A stretch of 64,000 nucleotides of DNA, taken from NCBI GenBank assembly GCA_035548495.1, contig DASZSV010000043.1, positions 1 through 64,000 of the forward strand, given 5' to 3'. The notes below the pieces were generated by a model, which was not told where the DNA came from, did no database searches, and was given only the letters and a program-made list of their open reading frames with translations. Source of the stretch: CAILZL01 sp035548495 (lineage in GTDB: Bacteria > Pseudomonadota > Gammaproteobacteria > Steroidobacterales > Steroidobacteraceae). Positions 8,819 to 17,534 of the stretch are shown here, piece after piece (within the stretch, counting starts at the first letter, position 1; each line of letters opens with the position of its first letter). The position numbers and the translations under genes are program-made.

Positions 8819-9750
8819 TGACCGCCGAACCGTATAAATATGCTCCGGGCAGTGCGCGTGAACGCGAAGCCATTGCCACACTGGTTGACCGGTTGCATTT
8901 GCCGCCTGACAGCATCATGCAGATTCAGGATGCCATGCGCCACACCGGCATGGGATTGATTGAAGTGGTGTTGAGCCTGAAGCTGGCAACGCCTTCGCAA
9001 ATTGCAGAGCTTGGCAACAAGGAACGCCGTCCCGATGTTGAACATGCAGGTTTGATTGAAGCGGCCATGCGCAAGATGGCACTGCGGCGCAGTTTTGACA
9101 TGGTGGAGCCACAGGGAGAAGCCGTTCCGGGTGATCATCTGGTGTATGCACATGATGCATATGCCGGACGCAGCGAAAAAATGCGCGCACTGCGCACCGA
9201 ATTGGCATTGCGTTTCCCGCCGTCCAATCAGGGCATCACCATGGCAGTGATCAGTGCGGCTGCAGGTGATGGCCGTTCGCAGCTTGCAGCAGAGCTTGCC
9301 ATCGCCTTCGCACAATTCGGCAAGCCTACCTTGCTGGTGGATGCCGACATGCGCAATCCATCACAGCATGTGTTCTTCAAGTGCAAGAATGATGTCGGGT
9401 TGTCGCAGGCTATTACCAGTGATGACCGGCCGTTTCTTCATAGCGTGCGTGACAATCCGCACCTGACCTTGTTGACTGCGGGCAGCAAGCCCGCCAACCC
9501 GCTGGAGTTGCTGGCGACCAAGCGTTTAGAAATGCTGATCAACGGCTGGCGGCAAAATTATGCCTACGTAATTTTTGACACGCCGCCGGTAACCAACTAT
9601 GCCGATGCATTGACCGTATCAACGCTGGCCTATCGTGTGCTGCTGGTGGCGCGTGCACACCAGACCATGCTCAAGGAAGCGAAAGAAATGCTGCGGCGCC
9701 TGTCGATAACGCAGTCCGAAATTCTGGGTTCGGTGATCAATCACTTTTGA
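8818..9750 (+). CDS. CpsD/EpsG-like tyrosine-kinase-family ATPase with N-terminal MshEN-like domain
   Basis: Cytoplasmic MinD/BY-kinase-fold ATPase paired with the co-polymerase upstream. 310 residues. Residues 25-70 resemble the MshEN/GspE N-terminal domain (GLIEVVLSLKLATPSQIAEL). The P-loop domain starts near residue 140: Walker A is SAAAGDGRSQLAAELA, with Arg where most BY-kinases have the catalytic Lys; Walker A' is TLLVDADMRNP; Walker B is VIFDTPPV. A Tyr-rich C-terminal tail, the usual autophosphorylation site, is absent: the protein ends at ILGSVINHF. From memory, EpsG proteins of exosortase-linked loci also carry GEGRS, so this may be a family trait rather than an inactivating change. 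Kinase activity is therefore uncertain. Confidence 0.85.
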   Translation: MTAEPYKYAPGSAREREAIATLVDRLHLPPDSIMQIQDAMRHTGMGLIEVVLSLKLATPSQIAELGNKERRPDVEHAGLIEAAMRKMALRRSFDMVEPQGEAVPGDHLVYAHDAYAGRSEKMRALRTELALRFPPSNQGITMAVISAAAGDGRSQLAAELAIAFAQFGKPTLLVDADMRNPSQHVFFKCKNDVGLSQAITSDDRPFLHSVRDNPHLTLLTAGSKPANPLELLATKRLEMLINGWRQNYAYVIFDTPPVTNYADALTVSTLAYRVLLVARAHQTMLKEAKEMLRRLSITQSEILGSVINHF

Positions 9751-10009
9751 GTTGATGCTGTGGTGGTCCAGTGAAATATGATGCCTTGGCGTGTCATGAT
9801 GAGATATACATGGGTAGTGGCAGAATGACAAAAAGGCAAAAAAATCAGCGCGAACAGCATCGCGGGATGATAAGTGATGTTACTGCCAGTGGTGTTGTGA
9901 ACTCCTGTTGCGGGACACGTTGAGTTCATGAATTTGTACCAAATGAAGTCGTTACTTACTGCAAGCGTCCATGCGTTCGCGACCGGCGGCCCACTCACAC
10001 GATGAAAGC

Positions 10010-10948
10010 ATGATGAGTACTGCCGTGGAAACCTTGAGCGTTTGTATAGCGACTTACAAACGTCCGGAGCGATTGGCTCTGGTGTTGCAGGACATCGCAG
10101 CGCAGACGGTTCGCTGTGAAGAAGTGATCGTTGTGGACAATGATCCTGCTGGCAGCGCGCGTGAAACAGTTGAACGATTCTCTAAGGCGATGGCACAGCG
10201 TCAGTCTGTACTCGAAGTGCGTTACGAAGTGCAGCCTGTCAAAAACATTTCGATCACTCGCAATCGCACCATTGCACTGGCAAGTGGTGACTGGCTTGCC
10301 TTCATGGATGATGATGAACGCGCACCGGCGAACTGGCTGGAGTTGATGCTGAGTGCCGCAAAAAAATACCAGGCAGATGGCATTCTTGCGCCAGTCGTGC
10401 CAGTGGTGCCGGAACAGGCGCCCGCATGGATCAAACGCGGTAATTTTTATGATTTGCCGCGTGCCAGCACGGGACAGCGTGTTCCATCCAGCAACTTCAA
10501 GTTTGGCAACGTGCTGTTGCGTGGCGAAGTACTGCGTTCCGAGCCGGGGCCCTTCGATCCCGCATATGGCACTACCGGTGGTGAAGATGGTGACTTGCTG
10601 TGCCGTCTGGAACTCAAGGGCGTCAAGCTGATCTGGAGCGATGATGCCATTCTGCAGGAGCCGGTGGAGCCAAAGCGGTTGTCGGCGCGCTGGCTGTGGA
10701 TGCGCGCGATGCGAGGCGGGCAGGACTTTGCGCGGCACACGATCACGGGACGCTATGGTGCCATTGGCTTTGCAGGCAAGCTGGTGTTTGTATTGCGTGC
10801 GTTTGTACAGATGGTACTGGCAGTGGTGTTGTCGTTGTGCATGTTACCGCTGGGTGTGCATCGTGCAATGCGCTGGATAATCAAAGTCGCCGCCAACTTT
10901 GGCAAGCTGTCCTATTTTCTTGGATGGCACTATCAGGAATATGCTTGA
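10010..10948 (+). CDS. Family 2 glycosyltransferase, ExoM-like
   Basis: Likely adds a sugar to the lipid-linked exopolysaccharide repeat unit at the inner face of the membrane. About 312 residues. The GT-A start LSVCIATYKRPERL resembles the ExoM group; a metal-binding acidic motif FMDDDERAPANW is near residue 100, and a TTGGEDGDLLCRL acceptor-side motif near 190. The C-terminal 70 residues hold a hydrophobic stretch that may be membrane-associated. The frame opens at 9971, but family similarity begins after the ATG-ATG pair at 10010/10013, the second preceded by GAAAG. The stop overlaps the next gene's ATG. About 260 bp upstream contain nothing recognisable, so a new promoter could lie there. 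Sugar specificity is unknown. Confidence 0.87.
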   Translation: MMSTAVETLSVCIATYKRPERLALVLQDIAAQTVRCEEVIVVDNDPAGSARETVERFSKAMAQRQSVLEVRYEVQPVKNISITRNRTIALASGDWLAFMDDDERAPANWLELMLSAAKKYQADGILAPVVPVVPEQAPAWIKRGNFYDLPRASTGQRVPSSNFKFGNVLLRGEVLRSEPGPFDPAYGTTGGEDGDLLCRLELKGVKLIWSDDAILQEPVEPKRLSARWLWMRAMRGGQDFARHTITGRYGAIGFAGKLVFVLRAFVQMVLAVVLSLCMLPLGVHRAMRWIIKVAANFGKLSYFLGWHYQEYA

Positions 10949-12141
10949 TGAATCTGATTTCAATTATCATGATCGTGCTGTACCTGCTCGCCATTCCTGC
11001 GGTGCTGGCATGCGGGTACCTGTTGCTGCTGACATTGCTGTCCGCACGATTGAAACCACTGCTGCCCGCGAACCGCGATCTGAAGTTCGATGTGATCGTT
11101 CCGGCTCACAATGAGTCATCCATCATTGCACATACCGTTACCAGTCTGAAAAAAATTGACTGGCCTGCGGATCGTCATCGTCTGACAGTCGTCGCCGACA
11201 ATTGCACTGATGACACCGCGGACATTGCGCGCCGTGCGGGTGCTGAGGTACTGGAACGGCATGACCCCTCATTGCGTGGGAAGGGCTACGCACTCAACTT
11301 TGCCTTCAATGACAGCGCTGCGCGTGGCTGGGCCGATGCCGTGGTAGTGATTGATGCCGATGCCGAAGTGTCCAGTAATTTGCTTGAAGCCATTGCCGCA
11401 CGCATTGAACGTGGTGCCAGTGCGGTGCAAGTGCACTACGGTATCCTGAATCCGTCGGCGACCTGGCGTACACGATTGATCACCATCGCCAAGTCAGCAT
11501 TCCACAGCGTGCGTTCACGCGCACGCGAACGGCTGGGTGTGTCATGTGGCATTCGCGGCAATGGCTGGTGTGTGACACATCAGTTGCTGAAGAAGGTGCC
11601 TTATCAGGCGTTTTCACTGACTGAGGATGTTGAGTACGGCGTTGAACTCGGCATCGCCGGGTATCGTGTGTACTACGCAGAAGAAGCGCATTCTGATGCG
11701 GAAATGGTTTCAGGAGAACAGGCTGCACGCAAACAGCGCCAGCGCTGGGAAACGGGCCGCTTTCAATTGATTCGCAGCAAGACCATTCCCTTGCTGATTC
11801 AATCCATCAGGCAACCCAGCCGCATCTGTCTGGATCTGGCGCTGGACTTGATGGTGCTGCCCTTGTCCTACGTGGTGGTGAATGTGGCGTTGCTGTGCGG
11901 ATTGGCCGGTGTGATGTCATGGTTCGATCCGCAATTTCTCGGCTGGCTGTGGTTGGGGGTGACATGTGCAGCGGCATTGATCATTCATGTGTTGCGCGGC
12001 TGGCAGTTGAGCGGCACCGGCGTGCAGGGCTTGCTTGATTTTGCACATGCGCCCGGATTCTTGTTGTGGAAGTTGTTGTTGATGTTGCGTCGTCGTGATT
12101 CCAAAGAGTGGGTACGTACGGAGAGAGAAAAGCGTGATTGA
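10948..12141 (+). CDS. Membrane family 2 glycosyltransferase with QRQRW motif
   Basis: 397-residue membrane-bound GT2. An N-terminal membrane helix (about residues 3-30) precedes the GT-A domain: FDVIVPAHNESSIIAHTV, then VVVIDADAEVSSN (DXD-type metal site), LTEDVEYGVEL (the ED general-base motif) and KQRQRWETG (Q/RXXRW motif seen in processive synthases of the cellulose/hyaluronan type). At least two more hydrophobic segments close the protein at about 300-370. The motif set suggests a processive or synthase-like enzyme, yet it sits beside a Wzx-like flippase, so it may simply add one residue to the repeat unit. ATG 10948 overlaps the upstream stop, and its own end overlaps the flippase start by 8 bases. 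Confidence 0.87.
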   Translation: MNLISIIMIVLYLLAIPAVLACGYLLLLTLLSARLKPLLPANRDLKFDVIVPAHNESSIIAHTVTSLKKIDWPADRHRLTVVADNCTDDTADIARRAGAEVLERHDPSLRGKGYALNFAFNDSAARGWADAVVVIDADAEVSSNLLEAIAARIERGASAVQVHYGILNPSATWRTRLITIAKSAFHSVRSRARERLGVSCGIRGNGWCVTHQLLKKVPYQAFSLTEDVEYGVELGIAGYRVYYAEEAHSDAEMVSGEQAARKQRQRWETGRFQLIRSKTIPLLIQSIRQPSRICLDLALDLMVLPLSYVVVNVALLCGLAGVMSWFDPQFLGWLWLGVTCAAALIIHVLRGWQLSGTGVQGLLDFAHAPGFLLWKLLLMLRRRDSKEWVRTEREKRD

Positions 12142-13420
12142 TATTCACCGCCATGGTTTTTTCGTAAAGTTGTTCAGCAGCGCCATTCTGATGCAGGCGC
12201 TTTTGTCCGGCGCCAATCTGATTGTGGGAATGTTGCTTATCCGTCACACAACGAACGCGCAGTATGGCTACTACGTCCTGGTGTCAACTGCAATTTTGCT
12301 GATGACTTCAATCCAGAATGCATACATACAACCATCGATGGTGGTCAAACTTACGCGTGCCGCAGATGATCCACAATCTCGCGGTGACTTTGTTGGCAGT
12401 TTGCACCGCGATCAAGTCAGGTTATTGCCGGGCCTCGCGGCAATTGCAATTGCAATTGCATTAACCGCGCGGTTAATGAACTGGATCGATACCACATTGT
12501 TGTGGATTGTCATTGCCGGTGCATGTGCTGTAACCGCCAATCTGTTCCGCGAGTTTTTCCGGATGGTGTTGCTTGCGTACCGCCGTCCCGGTGATGTGGT
12601 ACGTGGCGACGCATTGTATGTTCTGGTTCTCATCATTGGCGCCGTAATCGCAATTCAATTGCCCTTTGCCGCTGCGGCAATGGCCGGGTTGCTGGCGGTT
12701 GCCGCCATCGTTGGTGGCGGCTATCAACGGCGTTCCTTGAGAGCAAATGAGCCATGGAATCCCAGGGCTAAGTCTGGTGCATTGAAGAGCATTTATTCCG
12801 TGGGTGTCTGGGCGGTTATTGGCGCTGCAATACACTGGTCATTTACGCAGGGATATAATTATCTGGTCGTTGGTGTGCTTGGCGTCAACGATGTGGCTGC
12901 CATCGCTGCCACACGCATTCTCATGATGCCGGTTAATCTGGTGTCATCGGGAGTGAGTACCTTCATGTTCCCAACGGTCGCCGGCTGGTTGAAGCAACAT
13001 CGTGTTCCGGTCGTATTGAAACGGATTTACCTGTTTACGTCCGGGCTGGTTGTCCTGGCGCTGGGATACCTGCTCATTCTGTGGTTTATGCGCGACTGGA
13101 TATTTACGGTCGTTCTGAGAAAACATTTCGAGCATCGCGATGAGTTGTTGATATTATGGTCAGTGATTTGCATTACCATGGTACTGCGTGATCAGCTTGC
13201 ATATACGTTGATTGCGCATACACGCTTCCGTCAACTGTCAGCATTGGCCGCGGTATCAGCTGTGATTGCCCTTTCGACCAGCGTCATTGCGATGAAGTTG
13301 ATGGGGCAGCCCGGTGCATTGATCGGTATATTGTCGGGTGAAGGTATCAGCGTGCTTGGCGTGCTAGTCATGGGCTGGCACGATGCCAAACAGGTTTCAC
13401 CCGTCGCCAAAGATGCCTGA
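12134..13420 (+). CDS. Wzx-like polysaccharide flippase / oligosaccharide translocase (MOP superfamily)
   Basis: Predicted to move lipid-linked repeat units across the inner membrane. 428 residues, almost wholly hydrophobic with many membrane segments, and N-terminal FFVKLFSSAILMQALLSGA followed by LLIRHTTNAQYGYYVL, typical of Wzx/RfbX proteins in which a Y-G motif follows helix 1. Start is GTG 12134, with GGAGAG about 8 bases upstream and an 8-base overlap with the previous gene. Such proteins diverge quickly, so assignment rests on hydropathy pattern, length and position in the locus. The dedicated polymerase Wzy was not found beside it. Confidence 0.83.
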   Translation: MIDIHRHGFFVKLFSSAILMQALLSGANLIVGMLLIRHTTNAQYGYYVLVSTAILLMTSIQNAYIQPSMVVKLTRAADDPQSRGDFVGSLHRDQVRLLPGLAAIAIAIALTARLMNWIDTTLLWIVIAGACAVTANLFREFFRMVLLAYRRPGDVVRGDALYVLVLIIGAVIAIQLPFAAAAMAGLLAVAAIVGGGYQRRSLRANEPWNPRAKSGALKSIYSVGVWAVIGAAIHWSFTQGYNYLVVGVLGVNDVAAIAATRILMMPVNLVSSGVSTFMFPTVAGWLKQHRVPVVLKRIYLFTSGLVVLALGYLLILWFMRDWIFTVVLRKHFEHRDELLILWSVICITMVLRDQLAYTLIAHTRFRQLSALAAVSAVIALSTSVIAMKLMGQPGALIGILSGEGISVLGVLVMGWHDAKQVSPVAKDA

Positions 13421-13431
13421 TTGCAGAGAGC

Positions 13432-14742
13432 ATGATCATGAATTCGATGATGTCTTTAAAGCGAATACAGGCGGAGCGCGCACGCGTTACCTGCAGGCTT
13501 TTCTTGTACAAGATAATGAGTATGTCCAGACATGTGCTATGTCTGGTGTTGATATCGCTGCCGGTGGCAACTTACGCCAAAGAATCAACCAACTCCGTTC
13601 CCGCATTGAAAGTAAGCGTGAAGGGACGCACCCTTGTTGACGCACAAGGCAGGACATTGCAACTGCGTGGCGTTAATCTCAGCGGCCTCGAATATGTGGC
13701 GATTCAGGGATGGAGTCCGGGGAATCCGTGGGGAACCGGGGTGCCGGGAAATGTCTGGGAATTGTTGCAGCAATGGCAAGTGAATGCGGTGCGCATTCCG
13801 TTGAATGAAGCATCGTGGCTGGGTTATGACTGCGTCGATGGCGGCAACAAGGTGCGCAATGCCGATCCCGGCAAGAACTATCGCAAAACGGTACAGGCGG
13901 CAGTAACCGCGGCAACCACGCATGGCATGTATGTGATTCTCGATCTGCATATCACCGCGCCAGATGATCCATTGCGTGCAGTCAACGGTGTCAACGCGAT
14001 GTGTCCCATGCAGCAGAATCCCGTGCCTGATGCTGCCCATGCCATCGACTTCTGGACATCGCTGGCTGACACTTACAAGAGCTATCCCAATGTGATGTTC
14101 GAGCTTTATAACGAACCATTCTTTTATGGACAGAGCGGCAGCAAATCGTCGTGGGAAACCATTCGTGATGGTGGTGTCATGTCTGATTACGTTACTGGTG
14201 ATGGCCGCAACTTCCAGATTCAGAATCATCCCTGGAAGGTGGCAGGCACACAGCAAATGCTCAATGCCGTGCGCAAGACCGGTGCAAGTAACGTGGTATT
14301 GATTGGTGGACCCGACTGGACACAACGCCTGGATTTCTGGCTTGACTACCGGCCAACCGATCCCTTGAATCAGATTGCCGCTGCGTGGCATGCCTATCCC
14401 GCCTATGGCAAGCAATGGGGTACGCCTGAATATACGCAGCCGGGATTCAAAGAAGGTTATGTATGGGCGGAGGCCATTCTGGCGGCGGGATTTCCGGTGG
14501 TGATTACTGAGACCGGCGATCGCAATGCAAATGGCACCAAGGGTGCACCGTTTGTTTCCAGAGTATTGCCGTGGGCAGACAAAAATAGCGTGTCCTATTT
14601 TGGCTGGGCATTCGATATCTGGCCTGATCATCGCGATGATGCCTTGTTGAAAGACAAATCAGGAACGCCAACCGACGGCTATGGCGAATATTTCAAGAGC
14701 CACCTTGAATGCTTCACTACTGGCGCAAAAAATTGTCCATAA
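13432..14742 (+). CDS. Secreted GH5 glycanase (cellulase-like)
   Basis: Glycoside hydrolase family 5 enzyme, probably exported. 436 residues from ATG 13432 (GAGAG upstream). A second in-frame ATG at 13516 would begin a more ordinary signal peptide (MSMSRHVLCLVLISLPVATY, cleavage after the Ala that follows), so the first 28 residues may be an extended n-region or untranslated. The domain begins LRGVNLSGLEY; catalytic acid/base Glu is in FELYNEPFF (residue 228 from the first start) and nucleophile Glu in VVITETGDR (about 360); AAAWHAYPAY holds the conserved His between them. It lies 11 bases after the flippase gene, so it probably trims or releases the locus's own polymer rather than feeding on plant cellulose. 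Confidence 0.88.
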   Translation: MIMNSMMSLKRIQAERARVTCRLFLYKIMSMSRHVLCLVLISLPVATYAKESTNSVPALKVSVKGRTLVDAQGRTLQLRGVNLSGLEYVAIQGWSPGNPWGTGVPGNVWELLQQWQVNAVRIPLNEASWLGYDCVDGGNKVRNADPGKNYRKTVQAAVTAATTHGMYVILDLHITAPDDPLRAVNGVNAMCPMQQNPVPDAAHAIDFWTSLADTYKSYPNVMFELYNEPFFYGQSGSKSSWETIRDGGVMSDYVTGDGRNFQIQNHPWKVAGTQQMLNAVRKTGASNVVLIGGPDWTQRLDFWLDYRPTDPLNQIAAAWHAYPAYGKQWGTPEYTQPGFKEGYVWAEAILAAGFPVVITETGDRNANGTKGAPFVSRVLPWADKNSVSYFGWAFDIWPDHRDDALLKDKSGTPTDGYGEYFKSHLECFTTGAKNCP

Positions 14743-15114
14743 TCTGGCGTCGACACTATGCAATTCTCCTGTCCGGGCTTGCCAAGCGTTTTTAATTACA
14801 CTCTTGCTTAGGCTGTTAATTGCAGACAGAGCTGCTTCACTGTTAGTGTTTGTCAGGCAATTTGATTCTTGAACGAATTCCCCAATAAAGCGCAGATCTT
14901 TTTGCGGCGGAATGCCAAGCTGGCATTGTTTTGTCTGGGTGATGTCCGGCGGGCGGCAGACTGCAAGTTGCTGTCGGCTGTGCATTGACTGATAGAAGAT
15001 GTAAAAAAATATTGGCTTTATTGAAGTAATTCCCAATTTTTTGGGTCCCGAATTCGCTACACTGTTATTATTATTAAGTTTTCTACATGAAATCAGGCTA
15101 GAGAAGATAGATAT
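14743..15114. other. Intergenic region between GH5 gene and carrier-protein cassette
   Basis: 372 bp with no credible gene. A palindrome AATGCCA-AGC-TGGCATT lies at 14911-14927 and may be an operator or a weak transcript end. CCCAATTTTTTGGG near 15034 forms another small hairpin about 80 bases before the carrier gene. The stretch just before the gene is AT-rich, unlike its surroundings, which fits a promoter, but no -35/-10 pair is convincing. Confidence 0.5.
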
Positions 15115-15363
15115 ATGTCATCAACCAGTGATCGTGTCCGTTCCGTACTCAAGCAGCATGCAAAATTGACCGTAGATGCAGCCACCCTGGCAGACAATGA
15201 CGATTTGTATGCGGTGGGGTTGTCTTCCTTTTCAACCGTGCAGTTGATGCTGGCGCTCGAAGAGGAATTCAATATTGAGATTCCTGACAAGATGCTCAAT
15301 CGTCGTTCGTTTGAAAGTGTTGCCGCCATCACCGGCGTGATCGAAACCGTCGCCAACAGTTAA
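15115..15363 (+). CDS. Stand-alone acyl/aminoacyl carrier protein
   Basis: 82-residue carrier protein, first gene of the cassette. The phosphopantetheine site is in VGLSSFSTVQLML: Ser38 takes the place of the Ser in the usual DSL, with Ser37 and Phe39 replacing Asp and Leu. The helix that follows, ALEEEFNIEIPD, is typical of carrier proteins. It is divergent from FabF/AcpP-type carriers and resembles the carriers that accompany SerRS-like amino acid:carrier-protein ligases, one of which is two genes downstream. ATG 15115 lacks a good ribosome site. Expected role: hold an amino acid as a thioester for processing by the dehydrogenase-like and DUF1839 proteins. The loaded amino acid is unknown; in described homologues it is glycine or alanine. 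Confidence 0.88.
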   Translation: MSSTSDRVRSVLKQHAKLTVDAATLADNDDLYAVGLSSFSTVQLMLALEEEFNIEIPDKMLNRRSFESVAAITGVIETVANS

Positions 15364-15408
15364 TCAACGCAATATCAAAAACCTTGCCGGAACAATCTGG
15401 GGTCAATC

Positions 15409-16584
15409 ATGAGCCTTACAAAACAATCCGACGCAGCAGAACGGGCGCGTGCCATCGGTACTGAAGTGGCGGCCAAGCATGCGGATTCGGTGGATCGTGA
15501 AAGCCGCTTTCCTGCTGAAGCCATTGCGGCCATCAAGAAAGAAAAACTGTTGAGCTTGTTGATCCCCGGGGATCTGGGCGGGCAGGGCGCACCATTTGCC
15601 GAAGCGGCAGAAGTCTGTGCGACGTTGTCACAGTTTTGTGCTTCAACGGCAATGATCTATGCCATGCACCAGATCAAGACATCCAGTCTGATTTCGCATG
15701 GGCAGCATAGTCCATGGCATCGCAAGTTCATGCAGCGCATATCCGACGAACAGTTGCTGCTGGCCTCGGCCACCACTGAAGCAGGTATCGGCGGTGATTT
15801 GCGCAACAGTATTTGCGCTGTCGAGACCAGGGGCGATCAATTCACGCTCGAAAAAATGGCCACGGTCATTTCATATGGAAAATATGCCGATGCCATTCTG
15901 GTTACTGCACGCAAGAATGCGGACGCGCCGCATTCCGATCAGGTGATGGTTGCCGTCACCAAGGATCAATACAAGCTGGAACAGATTGGCGACTGGGATA
16001 CCCTGGGTATGCGTGGTACCTGCAGTGAAGGATTCAAGCTCATGTGTGCCGGTCCTGCGGAACAGATTTTTCCCAAGCCTTTTGCAGAGATTGCCGCGCA
16101 ATCCATGCTGGCGAGTTCGCACCTGTTGTGGACCAGCGTGTGGTATGGCATTGCCGCCGATGCAGTTGCCCGTGCGCAAGCCTTCGTGCGTGGTGAAGCG
16201 CGCAAGCGTCCCGGCGCACCACCTCCCGGTGCATTGCGTCTTGCTGAAGCAATAACATTGTTGCAAGCCGTGCGTTCCAACGTCATCGCCGGTCTTGAAC
16301 ATTTTGCGTTGGCGCAGCAATCCGAAGATGAATTGATGTCGATGGGCTTTGCCGTTGCCATGAACAATGTCAAGGTGAATGTCTCGCAGGCCGTGGTGCA
16401 GATCATCAATCACGCACTGCTGATCTGCGGCATTCATGGTTACAAGAACAACACGCCATTCAGCGTGGGACGTCATTTGCGTGATGCACATTCCGCAGCG
16501 TTGATGATCAGCAATGATCGCATTCTCGGCAACAGTTCCAACCTGTTGCTGGTTCACAAGCACGACACCGGTTTGTTGCGTTGA
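15409..16584 (+). CDS. Acyl-CoA dehydrogenase-fold flavoprotein of the carrier cassette
   Basis: 391-residue flavoprotein with the acyl-CoA dehydrogenase fold: N-terminal helical domain (IPGDLGGQG near residue 45, QFCASTAMIYAMH near 80), middle beta domain (about 125-215, with MATVISYGKYADAIL and GMRGTCSEGFKL) and C-terminal helical domain (about 225-391). In fatty-acid enzymes the segment after the C-terminal RDA carries an EGT-type catalytic Glu; here the segment reads RDAHSAALMISNDRILGN without it, more like ACAD-fold monooxygenases and oxidases. Some dehydrogenases of this class act on carrier-bound amino acids (prolyl carriers in pyrrole pathways), which fits its place between a carrier protein and an amino acid ligase. 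Substrate and reaction (dehydrogenation, oxidation or hydroxylation) are inferred only. Confidence 0.85.
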   Translation: MSLTKQSDAAERARAIGTEVAAKHADSVDRESRFPAEAIAAIKKEKLLSLLIPGDLGGQGAPFAEAAEVCATLSQFCASTAMIYAMHQIKTSSLISHGQHSPWHRKFMQRISDEQLLLASATTEAGIGGDLRNSICAVETRGDQFTLEKMATVISYGKYADAILVTARKNADAPHSDQVMVAVTKDQYKLEQIGDWDTLGMRGTCSEGFKLMCAGPAEQIFPKPFAEIAAQSMLASSHLLWTSVWYGIAADAVARAQAFVRGEARKRPGAPPPGALRLAEAITLLQAVRSNVIAGLEHFALAQQSEDELMSMGFAVAMNNVKVNVSQAVVQIINHALLICGIHGYKNNTPFSVGRHLRDAHSAALMISNDRILGNSSNLLLVHKHDTGLLR

Positions 16585-16619
16585 TCCATTACTCCTCTTT
16601 CAATTAACCCGGACACAAC

Positions 16620-17534
16620 ATGAGTGACGCACAGGCAGAATTTCTCAAGCAGTTGCTGGAAAACGGCATCCTGATTGATATGGGCGTTGAAGGCCTGTAT
16701 GGCCGCAGCGGTGTATTCGAAGATGTGGTCGAACGTTTCAGCCAGATGGTTGCGGCATTCGGCCGTGAAGATCAGGCCGAGGTCGTGCGCTTTCCGCCCG
16801 GCATGGCGCGTTCACAATTCGAATCCAGCGGTTACATGAAAAGCTTTCCACAACTGGCGGGCACCATTCACAGCTTTGAAGGCAGTGACCGCGATCACGC
16901 TGCATTGCTGGCGAAAATGGAAGCCAAAGAAGACTGGACGCAGGGACAGAAAGCCACCGATGTGGTGCTGACACCGGCTGCGTGTTATCCACTGTATCCT
17001 GCCATTGCCAAGCGTGGCGCATTGCCGGAGCAGGGTGGATTATTCGATCTCTATTCCTATTGCTTCCGTCATGAACCGGCGATTGATCCGGCCCGCATGC
17101 AGATGTTCCGCATGCGCGAGTATGTACGCATTGGCTCGCAGGAACAGGTCGTGTCATTCAGACAGACATGGCTTGAACGCGGCGAAGCATTGATGAAATC
17201 ACTGGGCGTGCCGGTGGCGCTCGACGTAGCCAACGATCCTTTCTTTGGCCGCGCAGGCAAACTGCTGTCCAACAATCAGCGCGATCAGAAACTGAAATTC
17301 GAATTGTTGATTCCCATAACCAGTGAAGAAAAGCCCACTGCCTGCCTGAGTTTCAACTATCACCAGGACCACTTCGGCACCAAGTGGGGTCTGTGCACCT
17401 GCGACAATGCCACGGCACATACTGCTTGTGTTGGTTTCGGCATGGAACGTGTGGCACTGGCGTTGTTCAAGCATCACGGCATGGATGTGGCGCGCTGGCC
17501 GCGCGCAGTGCGTAAAGTGCTGTGGGGTGAATAA
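16620..17534 (+). CDS. Amino acid:[carrier protein] ligase (seryl-tRNA synthetase-like)
   Basis: Truncated class II synthetase-fold enzyme that activates an amino acid with ATP and loads it on a carrier protein rather than tRNA. 304 residues: only the catalytic core is present, without the N-terminal tRNA-binding arm of SerRS. Motif 2 is seen as CFRHEP with MFRMREYV, and motif 3 as GFGMERVAL. Cys122 (PAACYPLY), Glu167 (RMREYV) and Cys270 (HTACVGFG) match the Cys-Glu-Cys zinc site of archaeal-type SerRS and of characterised Bradyrhizobium-type ligases. Its partner carrier is two genes upstream, and DUF1839 begins at the base after its stop, indicating coupling. Known homologues prefer glycine or alanine; specificity here cannot be read by eye. 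Confidence 0.88.
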   Translation: MSDAQAEFLKQLLENGILIDMGVEGLYGRSGVFEDVVERFSQMVAAFGREDQAEVVRFPPGMARSQFESSGYMKSFPQLAGTIHSFEGSDRDHAALLAKMEAKEDWTQGQKATDVVLTPAACYPLYPAIAKRGALPEQGGLFDLYSYCFRHEPAIDPARMQMFRMREYVRIGSQEQVVSFRQTWLERGEALMKSLGVPVALDVANDPFFGRAGKLLSNNQRDQKLKFELLIPITSEEKPTACLSFNYHQDHFGTKWGLCTCDNATAHTACVGFGMERVALALFKHHGMDVARWPRAVRKVLWGE

